DNA of 64,000 bases. Origin: Glo-17 sp964549735. GTDB taxonomy: Bacteria > Krumholzibacteriota > Krumholzibacteriia > LZORAL124-64-63. The first letter of the stretch is position 1. Every line of letters starts with the position of its first letter. The stretch is from NCBI GenBank assembly GCA_964549735.1, contig CAZJWO010000003.1, forward strand, positions 5,413 through 69,412. Reading direction: 5' to 3'. Made by a program: the position numbers and the translations under genes. Positions 28,563 through 38,557 of the stretch are shown one piece after another. The notes beneath the pieces were generated by a model that searched no databases, was not told the origin of the DNA, and saw nothing but the letters and a program-made list of their open reading frames with translations.

Positions 28563-31500
28563 GACGGATCTCCTTCGCGACTTCTCTCGTGTTCCACCTT
28601 GACCGCAAACCACTTGTAGAAGGCGGGGATCACGAGGAGGGTCAGTACGGTCGAGGTGACAAGGCCTCCGACGACCACGGTGGCCAGCGGCCGCTGGACC
28701 TCGCTGCCGGTCCCGTGCGAGAACAGCAGCGGCAAGAGTCCGAGAGCCGTTGTCGTCGCCGTCATCAGAACCGGTCGGAGCCTCTGACAGGCCCCCTGGA
28801 CTGACGCTTCGGCCAGCGGGACGCCATCCCGCAACAACTGGTTGAGGTAGGTCACCAGCACCATGCCGTTCTCGAGCGCGATGCCGAATAGCGCGATGAA
28901 TCCCACAGACGCCGGTACGGAGAGGTTCTGGCCCGTAAGCCAGAGCCCGACAACGCCGCCGACCAGGGCCAGCGGAATATTCAACAGGATCAGCATCGAG
29001 TTGCGGATCGAGCCGAAGTTGCCGAAGAGCAGCAGGAACACGAACAGGAGCGTGACCGGCACGACCACCGCCAGACGCCGGTTGGCCTCCTGCTGGAGCC
29101 GGAACTGTCCGCCCCAGGTGACGAGATACCCCGCAGGCAGATCCACCGACGCGTCGATGGCCTCCTGCGCCTCGGCGACGAAGGAGCCGATGTCCCGGTT
29201 CACGACGTTGCACTGGATGGAAACGAAGCGTTGGTTGTCCTCGCGGGTGATCTGCCGCGGACCGATGATCTCCTCGATGGAGGCCAGTTGATCGAGCGGA
29301 ACCCGCGCTCCGTCCGGTGCCGTGATCAGGACGTGGCGGATGTCCTCGGCCGTGCTCCTCGCATCGGTCACGTAACGCACCAGGATGTCGAAGCGGCGAA
29401 TCCCCTCGTAGATCTGCCCTGCGACCTCGCCGCCTATGGCGGCCCGGACGACCGCCTGCACCTCGTCGACGTTGATGCCGTACCTGGCGATCGCTTTGCG
29501 ATCGATGCGCAGCAGGAGCTGAGGCGTACCGCTGACCTGGTCAACCTGGACATCGGCCGCTCCAGGCACCTGGCCGACGACCGCCGCCACTTGGGCAGCC
29601 TGTGCCATGAGGACGTCGAGGTCGGCACCGAAGATCTTGACTGCGAGTTCCGCCCGGACGCCTTCCAGGAGCTCGTCCACGGTCATCTCGATGGGCTGGG
29701 TCAGGTTGACCAGGACGCCGGGCACGTTGCCGAGTTCCTCGCGAATGAGGTCCTCGATCCCTTCCTGACCGCCCGTGACCCGCCACTCCGATTCTGGTTG
29801 GAGGATAACGTAGATCTCCGCGCTGTTGATCGGGTCGGTGTGAGCGCCGACCTCTCCACGACCGATGCGGCTGATGACCTCCCGGATTTCGGGGATGGCC
29901 AGAAGCCTTCGCTCCACGATCTGGGTCGTCCGCCGGCTTTCGGTCAAGGAGATGGACGGAGCCATCGTCAGGCGCACGACGATGGTCCCTTCGCGCAGCT
30001 TGGGTGTGAATTCCGATCCGAGCCGGGGAACGATCAGGCCGCCGACGACTAGCAATACCACGGCCACCATCGCGGCGGCCCAGCGCCGGCGGACGAAGAA
30101 GGCGACGACCGGACGGTAGGGCACCTGCAGCCACCGGACTATCCGCGGCTCCTCCCCTGCTCCGCCATCCGCGCTCTTCTTGCCCGACCGCATCAGGAGA
30201 CTGCTGAACGTAGGGGCGAGGAAGAGTGCGAAGACCAGGGAGCCGGACATAGCCATGGCCACCGTATAGGCGAGCGGCCGGAAGGTCTTGCCTTCGACAC
30301 CCTGCAGCGTGAACAGCGGCACGAACACAAGGATGATGATGGAGATGGCGAAGAGGATTGGCCGCCCGACCTCCCCACAGGCCCCAGAGATGACGCTGAG
30401 TCGGGATTCATCCCGGCTCGCCAGCCGCAGGCGGCGGTCGACGTTCTCGACCATCACGATGGTGCCGTCGACCATCATGCCGATGGCGATGGCCAGGCCG
30501 CCGAGTGACATGAGGTTGGCCGAGATGCCGAAGCGCCCCATGAGCAGGAAGGCGAACAGCACCGAGAAGGGTAACGAGAGCGCCACGACGACGCTCGGGC
30601 GCAGGCCGCCCATGAACACCAGCAGGACGATCGCCACCAGGACGATCCCCTGCAAGAGAGCGCTGGTCACGGTCTTCACGGCCGCCTCGACAAGGGCCTT
30701 CTGCTGGTAGTAGGGAACGATCCGCACGCCCTCGGGCAGGATCTTGTTGATCTCCTCCAGCTTGCTCTCGACGCGGCTGATCACGGTCGAGGAATTCGTC
30801 CCGAACAGCTTGACGACCTGCCCGGAAACGACCTCTCCCATGCCGTTGCGTGACTGCAGCCCGCGTCTTACCGCACCGCCTGTGCCGATCTCCGCCAGAT
30901 CCGACAGGAAAATGGGCGTGCCGTCCTCGGTCTTGATGACGATCGAACGGAGATCCTCCGTGCCGGTGGCCAATCCCACCGAACGGACGATGAACTCCTC
31001 GGCGTTCTTCTCGATGAACTGGGCACCCACGTTGAGGTTGTTGGAGCGGATCGCGTCGATCACCTCGTCGAGCGTGACGTCGTATCGTAGGAGTTGTTCG
31101 GGCCTGATCTGGACGTGGAATTGCTTCTCGTGCCCCCCGATACCCAGGACCTCGGTGACGCCAGGCACGGTCTGCAGGTGGAATTTGATCAGCCAGTCCT
31201 GGATCGTGCGCAACTCCTCGAGGGAGTACTTTCCCGTCGTGTCGTCGAGGTAGTAGAAGAGGACAAGCCCCATCCCGGTCGAGATCGGCCCCATCTGGGG
31301 GTCCCCGAAACCCTCGGGGATCTGCTCGCGCGCTTCCTGCAGGCGCTCGCCGACGATCTGGCGGGCGAAGTAGATGTCCAAGCCGTCCTGGAAGTAGACG
31401 TTCACCACCGATAGGCCGAAATTGGATACCGATCGGACTTTCTCTACGCCCGGCAGGCCGGTCATGGCAGCCTCGACCGGAAAGGTGACGTATTTCTCTA

Positions 31501-31681
31501 TCTCTTCAGGCGCGAGCCCATCTGTAACCGTGAAGACCTGCACCAGGTTGGGCGAGACGTCGGGAAAGGCGTCCACAGGCAGGCGCGTGTAGGCGAAGTA
31601 ACCCACACCCATCACAAGCAGCGAGACGACGATCACCAGCAGCCGGTTCCTGAGGCTGAAACCTATGACTCGTTCAAGCAT
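28559..31681 (-). CDS. czcA: Heavy-metal efflux RND transporter, CusA/CzcA family
   Basis: 1040 aa, the full length of HME-RND proteins. The N-terminus shows the first membrane helix and RLPVDAFPDVSPNLVQV, and the fourth transmembrane helix contains IAIGMMVDGTIVMVEN, the proton-relay signature of heavy-metal RND pumps. Two large periplasmic loops and 12 helices are apparent. Together with the membrane-fusion and TolC genes upstream it forms a tripartite CBA efflux complex that exports metal from the periplasm. Substrate (Cu/Ag versus Zn/Co/Cd) is uncertain; the two CDF genes favour divalent cations. Confidence 0.93.
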   Translation of the reverse strand: MLERVIGFSLRNRLLVIVVSLLVMGVGYFAYTRLPVDAFPDVSPNLVQVFTVTDGLAPEEIEKYVTFPVEAAMTGLPGVEKVRSVSNFGLSVVNVYFQDGLDIYFARQIVGERLQEAREQIPEGFGDPQMGPISTGMGLVLFYYLDDTTGKYSLEELRTIQDWLIKFHLQTVPGVTEVLGIGGHEKQFHVQIRPEQLLRYDVTLDEVIDAIRSNNLNVGAQFIEKNAEEFIVRSVGLATGTEDLRSIVIKTEDGTPIFLSDLAEIGTGGAVRRGLQSRNGMGEVVSGQVVKLFGTNSSTVISRVESKLEEINKILPEGVRIVPYYQQKALVEAAVKTVTSALLQGIVLVAIVLLVFMGGLRPSVVVALSLPFSVLFAFLLMGRFGISANLMSLGGLAIAIGMMVDGTIVMVENVDRRLRLASRDESRLSVISGACGEVGRPILFAISIIILVFVPLFTLQGVEGKTFRPLAYTVAMAMSGSLVFALFLAPTFSSLLMRSGKKSADGGAGEEPRIVRWLQVPYRPVVAFFVRRRWAAAMVAVVLLVVGGLIVPRLGSEFTPKLREGTIVVRLTMAPSISLTESRRTTQIVERRLLAIPEIREVISRIGRGEVGAHTDPINSAEIYVILQPESEWRVTGGQEGIEDLIREELGNVPGVLVNLTQPIEMTVDELLEGVRAELAVKIFGADLDVLMAQAAQVAAVVGQVPGAADVQVDQVSGTPQLLLRIDRKAIARYGINVDEVQAVVRAAIGGEVAGQIYEGIRRFDILVRYVTDARSTAEDIRHVLITAPDGARVPLDQLASIEEIIGPRQITREDNQRFVSIQCNVVNRDIGSFVAEAQEAIDASVDLPAGYLVTWGGQFRLQQEANRRLAVVVPVTLLFVFLLLFGNFGSIRNSMLILLNIPLALVGGVVGLWLTGQNLSVPASVGFIALFGIALENGMVLVTYLNQLLRDGVPLAEASVQGACQRLRPVLMTATTTALGLLPLLFSHGTGSEVQRPLATVVVGGLVTSTVLTLLVIPAFYKWFAVKVEHERSREGDPS

Positions 31682-31702
31682 GTCAGACTCTCCGTTCTCC
31701 GA

Positions 31703-32677
31703 TCAATGATCGTGGTCGCCGCCGAATGATTCCTTGCCCAGTTCCGCCTTGAGCGTGAACCCGCCCTGGGAGACGTAGAGTTCACCTAGCGTGAGACCCG
31801 ATACGATCTCGAGGCGATTCGCATCCGCCCGGCCGACGACGACCGGCCGGGGTACGAATCCCTCCTCGGTCTGGACGAAGACGACGTCGCGGCCTTCGAA
31901 CATCTGGAGGGCGGTTCTCGGCACGGCCACCGGGACCTCGATCCGATCCACCACGATCTGCGCGGTGATGAACGTTCCCGGCCGCCAGATGCCTTCGCCG
32001 TTCGGCAAAACGACACGGGCGAGCGCCGTGCGGGTCGTCTCGTCCACGATCGGGGCGACATAGGAGACCACGCCGGAGGCCAGGGGGAGGTCGTGTCCCC
32101 CGACGATGGTCACCCGTTGTCCTTTCGAGACGTGAGTGAGAACACGCTGGTAGACGGTGATGTCGACCCAGACACTGCTCAGATCGGCGACGACGAAGGC
32201 GGCGTGCTCCCGCGATACGGCTTCGCCGAGCGTGATGTGCTTGTCGATGACGGTCCCCGAGATCAGGGTCTTCATCTCGTACGGGGAGAGGCTCTCGTCG
32301 CTCTCGATCACGGCTAGGACCTCTCCCGCCGACACTAGATCGCCGACCTGGCTACGGACTTCGGTGACGATGCCCGAGAAGCGCGGAACGATGTGCGCGA
32401 GGGCGCTGTCGTTGGCCTGGATCTCGCCGGGCAGTTCGAGGACCTGCTCCAGGATCGCCGGACCTGCTTCGGTCACGATGATCCCGAATTCCTGCATTTC
32501 CGCCGCTCCGAGCCGGACCACATCTTCATGCTCTTCACCGTGGTCATGGCCGGTGTGTTCGTCTTCGTGCTCCTGGGCGAGTGCCGGCCGCGCCTGGAGG
32601 GTCAAGAGGACGCCGAGCATGACAAGAAGTTGGAAGTGCCTTGTGGCACGGTGGATTCGATAGCTGGGATTTCTCAT
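31703..32677 (-). CDS. czcB: Periplasmic adaptor of heavy-metal RND efflux system
   Basis: 324 aa from ATG 32677, one base after the TolC stop. After a signal sequence (LVMLGVLLTLQARPALA) comes a His/Glu-rich segment (EHEDEHTGHDHGEEHED), followed by a lipoyl/HlyD barrel region (LPGEIQANDSALAHIVPRFSGIVTEV, GDLVSAGEVLAVIESDE) and a beta-barrel/membrane-proximal part. It bridges the RND pump to the outer membrane channel. Length is short but typical for CzcB-like proteins lacking the C-terminal metal-binding extension. Confidence 0.88.
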   Translation of the reverse strand: MRNPSYRIHRATRHFQLLVMLGVLLTLQARPALAQEHEDEHTGHDHGEEHEDVVRLGAAEMQEFGIIVTEAGPAILEQVLELPGEIQANDSALAHIVPRFSGIVTEVRSQVGDLVSAGEVLAVIESDESLSPYEMKTLISGTVIDKHITLGEAVSREHAAFVVADLSSVWVDITVYQRVLTHVSKGQRVTIVGGHDLPLASGVVSYVAPIVDETTRTALARVVLPNGEGIWRPGTFITAQIVVDRIEVPVAVPRTALQMFEGRDVVFVQTEEGFVPRPVVVGRADANRLEIVSGLTLGELYVSQGGFTLKAELGKESFGGDHDH

Positions 32678-32678
32678 G

Positions 32679-34028
32679 TCAGGGACGCTCCTGTTCCTGC
32701 TCGTTTCCGGTGATCGGTCCGGCGACGAGTCGCTCGATGTCCGCAACCGCACGGTGATAGGTGGCGAGGGATTCGATGTACCGTCCGCGGAGTTCGAAGT
32801 ACGTCGTTCTGACCGCGAGAACATCGGTGTAGCTGAAAAGGCCCTTCAGGTAGGCGCTCTCGGCCGTCGCCATAGCTTCCTGGGCCTCGGGTATGATCTC
32901 GTCGCGAAGCATTTCCGCCGACTTGTACGCCGCCGTCAGCTCGGCGTAGCTGGTCGCCAGGGCGGCGCTGGCTGTCAGCACCTCCGCCTGACGCTCCTTG
33001 TCGATCTGGCCGAGCCGCAGCTCGGCGGCCTCGACATTGCCCTGGTTCCGGTCGCCGAACGGCAATGGAATGGAGAGCCCGGCGACGAACGCATTGTCTC
33101 CGGTCTCCTCGATGCGCCGGAAACCACCACCGGCCACGAGGTCGATCTTCCCCACCGCGCGCTCCAGGGCCACTGTAGCCTTCCGCTGGGCGAGTTCCGT
33201 CTGCCAGCGCGCGATGTCCGGATTGGCGTCGAGACGATCCCTGAGGTGATCCAAACCGGGCGGAGTTGAGATCCGTTCGAGGGTGCCGCGTGCATCGGCG
33301 AATTCGGGCTCGACGCTGCCCCAGGTCGCGGCGAGGCGGGCCCGGGCCGCAGTCAGGGCCAGCGCAAAGGATTCCCGGTCCATCTTCGCGGTGGCCAGGG
33401 CCACCCGCGCCCGGGTCAACTCGACCGGTGAGGTCGCGCCGGCCTTGACGCGCCTGTCGACCGCAGCGAGGTCCTGCTGGGCCACCTCGACCAGGCCATC
33501 TGCGAGTTCTACTTCCTGCTGGGCCGATATCACGTCGACGAACGCCCTGGTGACCTCACCGAGAACCTCGAGGCGGACGGCCTCGTAGTCCCACGTCGCC
33601 AGTTCACCGTCGAGAGCAGCGACGTCCTGCCGACTGGATCTCTTGCCGCCGAGTTCGAAGAGCTGGGCCAGAGACAGGGTGTACTCCGCGCCCCCGAAGC
33701 CGGAGAAGTCGCCGCTTCCGGCGAAGTTCTCGACATCGAGAGAGAGTTCGGGACTCGGGCGCAGGGACGCCTGAAGGGCCAGGGCGTCACGGACCCGTCG
33801 TTCCAGGTCGAAGACCGAGAGACGCGGGTTGTTCGCCAGGGCGAGAGCGAGAGCATCTCCCAAGGCCAATGGCCCGCCGGCCGGTTCCGTGGGCGCCAGG
33901 GACATGGGGCCGGTCTCTGCCGGGGCGTCCGAGGCTTCGCTCTGCCGCGCATCAGCCACCGCTATCGCGGCAACCAGGAGCAGCAGAGCCGATGCGCGCC
34001 GCAAGCGGCACGGCCAAAGCACATTCAT
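32679..34028 (-). CDS. czcC: TolC-family outer-membrane efflux channel
   Basis: 449 aa from ATG 34028 (AAGGAATTCGAAC precedes it); a signal peptide (ASALLLLVAAIAVADA) follows. Long alpha-helical repeats (LEVLGEVTRAFVDVISAQQEVELADGLVEVAQQDLAAVDRRVKAG and a second half with ELTAAYKSAEMLRDEIIPEAQEAM) match OEP/TolC proteins. Its stop is one base upstream of the adaptor gene, so the order is channel, adaptor, pump, as in czcCBA. Confidence 0.88.
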   Translation of the reverse strand: MNVLWPCRLRRASALLLLVAAIAVADARQSEASDAPAETGPMSLAPTEPAGGPLALGDALALALANNPRLSVFDLERRVRDALALQASLRPSPELSLDVENFAGSGDFSGFGGAEYTLSLAQLFELGGKRSSRQDVAALDGELATWDYEAVRLEVLGEVTRAFVDVISAQQEVELADGLVEVAQQDLAAVDRRVKAGATSPVELTRARVALATAKMDRESFALALTAARARLAATWGSVEPEFADARGTLERISTPPGLDHLRDRLDANPDIARWQTELAQRKATVALERAVGKIDLVAGGGFRRIEETGDNAFVAGLSIPLPFGDRNQGNVEAAELRLGQIDKERQAEVLTASAALATSYAELTAAYKSAEMLRDEIIPEAQEAMATAESAYLKGLFSYTDVLAVRTTYFELRGRYIESLATYHRAVADIERLVAGPITGNEQEQERP

Positions 34029-34124
34029 GTTCGAATTCCTTGTCAGATGGTCACGCGGACTACACCGCAACGTCGCGGGTCGGCCAGAGCCGACTCGAAC
34101 CAGGATGATCGGGCTGGGTGGGTA

Positions 34125-34469
34125 CTAGCAGACGAGCGGAAGGGCCGCTGCGGGAAGCGGAAGGGTGGGCGTATCCGGGACGATCACCTGGGTCAACGGG
34201 AGGGAGACCCAACCGAGAATGTTCCCACCAGGTGTATCGGGAAGATCTACCGAGACATCTACGTCAAGCAAAGAGACATCGAAAGATCGTACTTGGGAAA
34301 CGGGGACCAGGAGGACATTGCACGGGTCCGAGGAGCACCCCACTTCATGTCCGCACGATACCTCCGGACAGCATGCGCAGAAATGGTCGAACATCCCTGA
34401 CAGGCACGCCGAAGGGGCCAGAAACAGGGTCCAGACAAGTGCGACAAAAAGAATCCGATTTGCATTCAT
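34125..34469 (-). CDS. Cysteine-rich putative lipoprotein
   Basis: 114-codon frame from ATG 34469. The N-terminus is a signal peptide with a lipobox-like LAPSAC. The mature protein has clustered cysteines (FDHFCACCPEVSCGHEVGCSSDPCNVLL) and a second half of beta-type sequence. It stands upstream of the TolC gene in the same direction. A metal-binding or sensor role is plausible from the Cys content; no family is recognised. Confidence 0.6.
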   Translation of the reverse strand: MNANRILFVALVWTLFLAPSACLSGMFDHFCACCPEVSCGHEVGCSSDPCNVLLVPVSQVRSFDVSLLDVDVSVDLPDTPGGNILGWVSLPLTQVIVPDTPTLPLPAAALPLVC

Positions 34470-34620
34470 GGGACGAATGATAGTTCCCACTCGATTGGTC
34501 CGCAACGCAAGGCCACGAAATTGGCCAACTCGCGATCGACGTATAAACCACCTACCGATAGAAGTTCCTGACTTCTATCGACGTGCAATTGACGCTGAGA
34601 CGCCACCGGGCTCTGCCCAT

Positions 34621-35142
34621 CTAGGGCAGAAGGTTGACCATCACGTCCATTCGATTGCTTTCGTGGCCGTGCTGGTCGTATCCACAGAACTCGTAGTGGT
34701 ATTCGCCCGGATTCGCTCCCGCACGATGGCACCCATACTGCTGGGCATCGTCCACGAAGCAGAATATCCCGTCGCCCGGGACGGGGTCGCCGTGAGTTCC
34801 ATCGTCGTAGCAATAGAACTCGCCCTGGTGCATGTAACCACCCATGTGCCCCATCATGCCGGACATCCCGTATCGAACCCGGACCTGTCCACCAACAATG
34901 GGATTGCCATGATGATCGGCGAGCCGGGCCTCGTAGTGCATTGGCCCCGAGTATTCTCCCTGCTGGATGTCCAGGCCGTCGAGGGACTGGCCATCGACAC
35001 TGACCTTGGCTACGCTGAGCGTGAGGTCACCAGGATTCGAATCGACGGGCTCGGTGGGATCGTCATGACCGCACCCCCCGACTGTGAGCATCAGGAAGGT
35101 GGCGGCTATGAACGTCATGGATCGTACTGTCCGCTTCAGCAT
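34621..35142 (-). CDS. Met/His-rich lipoprotein, metal-island associated
   Basis: 173 aa. A lipoprotein signal (IAATFLMLTVGGCG, Cys24) is followed by an Ig-like beta domain (LTLSVAKVSVDGQSLDGLDIQQGEYSGPMHYEARLADHHGN) and a GMSGMMGHMGGYMHQGEF segment rich in Met, His and Gly. The protein probably faces the periplasm and may bind metal. It is the most upstream gene of the efflux island; the 151-bp gap to the next gene shows no promoter that can be argued for. Confidence 0.6.
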   Translation of the reverse strand: MLKRTVRSMTFIAATFLMLTVGGCGHDDPTEPVDSNPGDLTLSVAKVSVDGQSLDGLDIQQGEYSGPMHYEARLADHHGNPIVGGQVRVRYGMSGMMGHMGGYMHQGEFYCYDDGTHGDPVPGDGIFCFVDDAQQYGCHRAGANPGEYHYEFCGYDQHGHESNRMDVMVNLLP

Positions 35143-35306
35143 GATGTACCTCCCATTCGAACTGCCGACGAAGGCTGCTTCAAAGCTAGTTCACTAATTC
35201 ATAGTGGTCAAGTAGGCGAAAAGGAGGAGCCGTTGACTAGATACAATTGAGCATGAAGCGGCCATGGATCTTATTCCTGAGCAAGGGATTACCCGCTCTC
35301 CGGTTC

Positions 35307-37757
35307 CTAGATCCTGTCCATCTCCCATTCGATCTCCCGAATCGCGTCATGAGCCCGCCCCGCCCCGTACGTCCTGACGATCACCCGCAGATGATCGTTG
35401 AGCCGCCCCAGCCCAGATTCGGCAATCTCAGTTGCCTCAAGGTAGGTCCAGGAGGTGCCTGTCAATCCTGATTCGGTATGGACCAGCGTGTCGGACTCTC
35501 CATAGACCAGGATGTCGTACTCGGTACCTGCCTCAGGCGATGTCGTCTTTCCCGAATCGGCATAGCTCCACGATCCCAGACGATTCCGGTACGACCACGA
35601 CACGGTCAGTTCGCCGGTGATCGAAGCCGGATAGCTCTCCCCGTTGAAGCGGACATCGGTCGGGCAGTAGACCTTCGCCGACCGCGCCGGCGTCGTGGCC
35701 ACGACCTGCGACGTCGGGCACGACGTGAACGTGAACTCGCTCTGGTTGTTGTAGGACTGGAAGCGGATGTCGTTATAGACGTTGATGGTCGGGGGAACCG
35801 GCCCCCGGATGTTCACGATCTGGCTGCCGTAGGAGAGAAACCAGACGCGAGTTCCAGCGGGGAATGCCGTCGGCGAAGTATCGAGGCACCCCCGCGCGAC
35901 GACCTGCAAGGTGACGTCGCTTTCGCCCTGCACCACGGTCTGGAACGCGATGAACTCCTCAAGACCGTCGTATTCGATCCAGGCGACGTTGACGCCGAGG
36001 GAGAAGTCGGGCGCGCTGACCGACTCGACCAGGTCGGTGTCCAACCCCGAGGCCACGACGATCTCACTGGTCAGTTCGTCGATCGCCGTGCTGAGAACCC
36101 CAGAGGGCGTGAAGAACGGTACATCGACCGGTGGCGCCCATCCTCCCGCACCGTCCGAGACGTAGGCCCGGTATCCGAGGGAGACCCCGGTCAGCCCGGC
36201 GGCGGCGAGCGTGATGGCCAACTGCACGTCGGCCGCCAAGCTGCCGTAGTCCTTCACCGCCTCGTAGGGCGCGGCCAGGGCCACCTGGTCGGTCAGAGCC
36301 GGGACGTCTCCGGAGGGGTCCTGCCAGCCGGAGTCCGGTGGCGTCGAATAGCCCGTCCAGTCCACCGCGAAGACGTCCTCCATGGCCTCGATCTCGATCT
36401 TCCCGGAGTCCAAGCGTCCCGTCCCGACCCGAACAACTCTGCAGACCATGCCGGTGATGCCCAATGGGTCCCAGATCAGTTTGAACACTGCCCCCGGGCG
36501 GAAAGCCCAGGCGGAGCGGTCGGCCTCGACCGTGATCGTGGCCAGCGGGTAGGCCAGGGCGGCCAAGGACCGGGCGGCCGCCTGCTGGGCGGTCGTCGAG
36601 TTTGACAGCCCGCGAAGGGTGAGGTCCTGAAGCGAGACTTCGCCACCCTGCACTTCGATCCCAGCGAGGTCTTGGGCCTGGGCCGTCTTCTCGATGAACC
36701 CGGCATCACGGCTCACATAGCCGATCCGCACCGAGTTCTTGAGGTCACCCCAAGACGGCCTGGCGAACGACTTCACCGTGCACGAGTCCGCATCAAGCAC
36801 CGGGATCGTCTCGGGATCGTAGTCGCTGCGGATGAGCCGAATCGTCAGAAGCCCTGTCGTGGGCTCGACGTAGATGACCCCGTCGATGTGCCGCAGGATC
36901 TCGAGGACCAGGTCCTTCGCCGTGGTGCCGCGGTCCTGCAGCATCGAAAGCCCGAGGCCTTCGTCGGCCAGCGTCTGGCCCACCGAGCGGAAGGCGTCCA
37001 CGTCCAGAAATCCCACCGGCAACCCGAGGCCGTTCTCGGAAGGCGGCGAGATCAGAATGTCGTAGATCATGGCCGCCGGGTTGGCGTCGCCGTCGATGTT
37101 GTGGGCGCCATCAGCCAGGCCGAGGCCATTGGGGCAGCGGCGGACCACGAAGGAGACGGCCTTGATGTAGGGACTCGTCCCCAGGTAGACGCGCCGGAAC
37201 ACCGCGTAACAAACCCGCCTCCAAGCGGGGAGGCTCTCTCCGATACGCGCCTCGAGGTAGGAGTCCGCCGGCTGGGTGGGTGTGCCGTGGTAGACGTAGA
37301 TGCTGCCTTTGACCCCGCCTTCGGAGTCCTCCCCGCCGAAGAAGCCGGGGGCATTGATGCTGATCTGCGTGAGGTCGGGCACATGCGCGTACCCGGCCGG
37401 TGGCCGCCTGTCGTCGAACCGGATCTGCAGGACCTCGTCGATCTCGCCGCTGCACAGCACCAGCTGGATGCCGAGGTAGTACTTGTAGCCGGTGGTGATC
37501 TCCTTCGAGGAGAACAATCCCGTTTTGACCTTCTCCTTGATAGCCTGGATGCGCAGGTCACCGTACCACGTAACCATGGGGCCCGAGAGCTTGCAGGTGC
37601 CCCACACAACCGGGATGGTCCGGCCCTCGCCGATCGTGGGGAACTGGAAGTCGCCCAGGCTGGAGGGCGTCGGCGCGTCGAACTGCGGCTTCGGGCGCAG
37701 GACTTCGTATAGGACCGTGCCGACGAGGTAGACCAGGGCTATGACCCAGAAGGCCAT
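35307..37757 (-). CDS. Phage tail-tip/host-specificity protein
   Basis: 816 aa from ATG 37757, with a GGGAGGA site. The N-terminus (MAFWVIALVYLVGTVLYEVLRPKPQ) is a hydrophobic segment followed by FPTIGEGRTIPVVWGTCKLSGPMVTWYGD, the start typical of tail proteins of the GTA/siphovirus tail-tip group. A long central region (about 250-560) and a C-terminal Ig/fibronectin-like part (VSWSYRNRLGSWSYADSGKTTS) follow. It is the last tail gene on this strand. It overlaps the preceding gene by one base (TGATG). Confidence 0.78.
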   Translation of the reverse strand: MAFWVIALVYLVGTVLYEVLRPKPQFDAPTPSSLGDFQFPTIGEGRTIPVVWGTCKLSGPMVTWYGDLRIQAIKEKVKTGLFSSKEITTGYKYYLGIQLVLCSGEIDEVLQIRFDDRRPPAGYAHVPDLTQISINAPGFFGGEDSEGGVKGSIYVYHGTPTQPADSYLEARIGESLPAWRRVCYAVFRRVYLGTSPYIKAVSFVVRRCPNGLGLADGAHNIDGDANPAAMIYDILISPPSENGLGLPVGFLDVDAFRSVGQTLADEGLGLSMLQDRGTTAKDLVLEILRHIDGVIYVEPTTGLLTIRLIRSDYDPETIPVLDADSCTVKSFARPSWGDLKNSVRIGYVSRDAGFIEKTAQAQDLAGIEVQGGEVSLQDLTLRGLSNSTTAQQAAARSLAALAYPLATITVEADRSAWAFRPGAVFKLIWDPLGITGMVCRVVRVGTGRLDSGKIEIEAMEDVFAVDWTGYSTPPDSGWQDPSGDVPALTDQVALAAPYEAVKDYGSLAADVQLAITLAAAGLTGVSLGYRAYVSDGAGGWAPPVDVPFFTPSGVLSTAIDELTSEIVVASGLDTDLVESVSAPDFSLGVNVAWIEYDGLEEFIAFQTVVQGESDVTLQVVARGCLDTSPTAFPAGTRVWFLSYGSQIVNIRGPVPPTINVYNDIRFQSYNNQSEFTFTSCPTSQVVATTPARSAKVYCPTDVRFNGESYPASITGELTVSWSYRNRLGSWSYADSGKTTSPEAGTEYDILVYGESDTLVHTESGLTGTSWTYLEATEIAESGLGRLNDHLRVIVRTYGAGRAHDAIREIEWEMDRI

Positions 37758-38557
37758 CAGTCGATCCTCCCGGAGAAGGGATTGCGGCCCGGAAGTCGCG
37801 ACCAACCGAGGTGGTTCGCTAGGTTGCTGAACTTGTTCTGGCAGGTGGCCTCGAGGTGATCGCAGCCCCAGTAGGCCCAGACCTGGTCGAGGGACGACAA
37901 CCCCGGGATCGGCGAGATGAGCGAGACGGTGTCGCCCTGGTGGTCGACGATGAAGCGGGTCTCTCCGGTGGCGGATTCGAGGCGGCCCCCGCGGAACCAC
38001 TGGTCAGGGCGAAGGGCGAACCCGCTCGAGATCACCGTCGCACCCGAAACCGAAGTGACCGTAACCTGGTCGCGGCATGCCCCGGGGTCAGCGCCGCAGG
38101 CCGCCGAGTACAGCACGTGGTTGCATGGCGTCTGCATGGCCAGGATCGGCACCGTGCGGGCCAGCATAGCCATCAGGCTCGCCCCGGTCAGAATGGCCTC
38201 GGATTCCTCGAAGCGGGCGCGGTTCACCTTGCCGCTGAAGATGGTCACCGCGAGGGACTCCTCGCCGCGATGGGCGCGGTAGACCGTCACCCAGACCGAC
38301 GTGGACGGCAGATCCCCGACGAACAGGGCGGCCACAGGGTTCGCGCGCGGCAGCGTCAGGTCGATGGTCTCGCCGGTGTCCTCCTGGGAGAAGTCGAGCT
38401 CGCTTCGGGTGATGGCCTCGGGAGCGAACACGCCGGCGGGCAATGTGATCGTCCGGTCCGCCGACGTGTAGAGCCACAGGTTGCTGCCCTGGGCGAACCG
38501 GAAACCCTCGACGGGCTGACCCAGGTACCGGCTCTTCTCCCGCGCGTCGTAAGTCAC
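37757..38557 (-). CDS. Phage tail protein, BR0599/DUF2163-like
   Basis: 266 aa from GTG 38557 (GTGA overlap with the upstream stop). Sequence blocks ITRSELDFSQEDTGETIDLTLPRANPVAALFVG and a cysteine-rich end (TPCNHVLYSAACGADPGACRD, WGCDHLEATCQNKFSNLANHLGWS, RNPF) match DUF2163/phage_BR0599 proteins found just before the tail-tip gene in GTA-like clusters. It probably forms part of the tail-tip hub. Confidence 0.75.
   Translation of the reverse strand: MTYDAREKSRYLGQPVEGFRFAQGSNLWLYTSADRTITLPAGVFAPEAITRSELDFSQEDTGETIDLTLPRANPVAALFVGDLPSTSVWVTVYRAHRGEESLAVTIFSGKVNRARFEESEAILTGASLMAMLARTVPILAMQTPCNHVLYSAACGADPGACRDQVTVTSVSGATVISSGFALRPDQWFRGGRLESATGETRFIVDHQGDTVSLISPIPGLSSLDQVWAYWGCDHLEATCQNKFSNLANHLGWSRLPGRNPFSGRID

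Noticed and set aside
27327..28619. 430-codon frame antisense to the CDF and PII genes
   Set aside because: The minus-strand genes have clear families and coupled starts.
34080..34115. GGTTCGAGTC on the minus strand, resembling a tRNA T-loop
   Set aside because: No matching T-stem or other arms are found; chance match.
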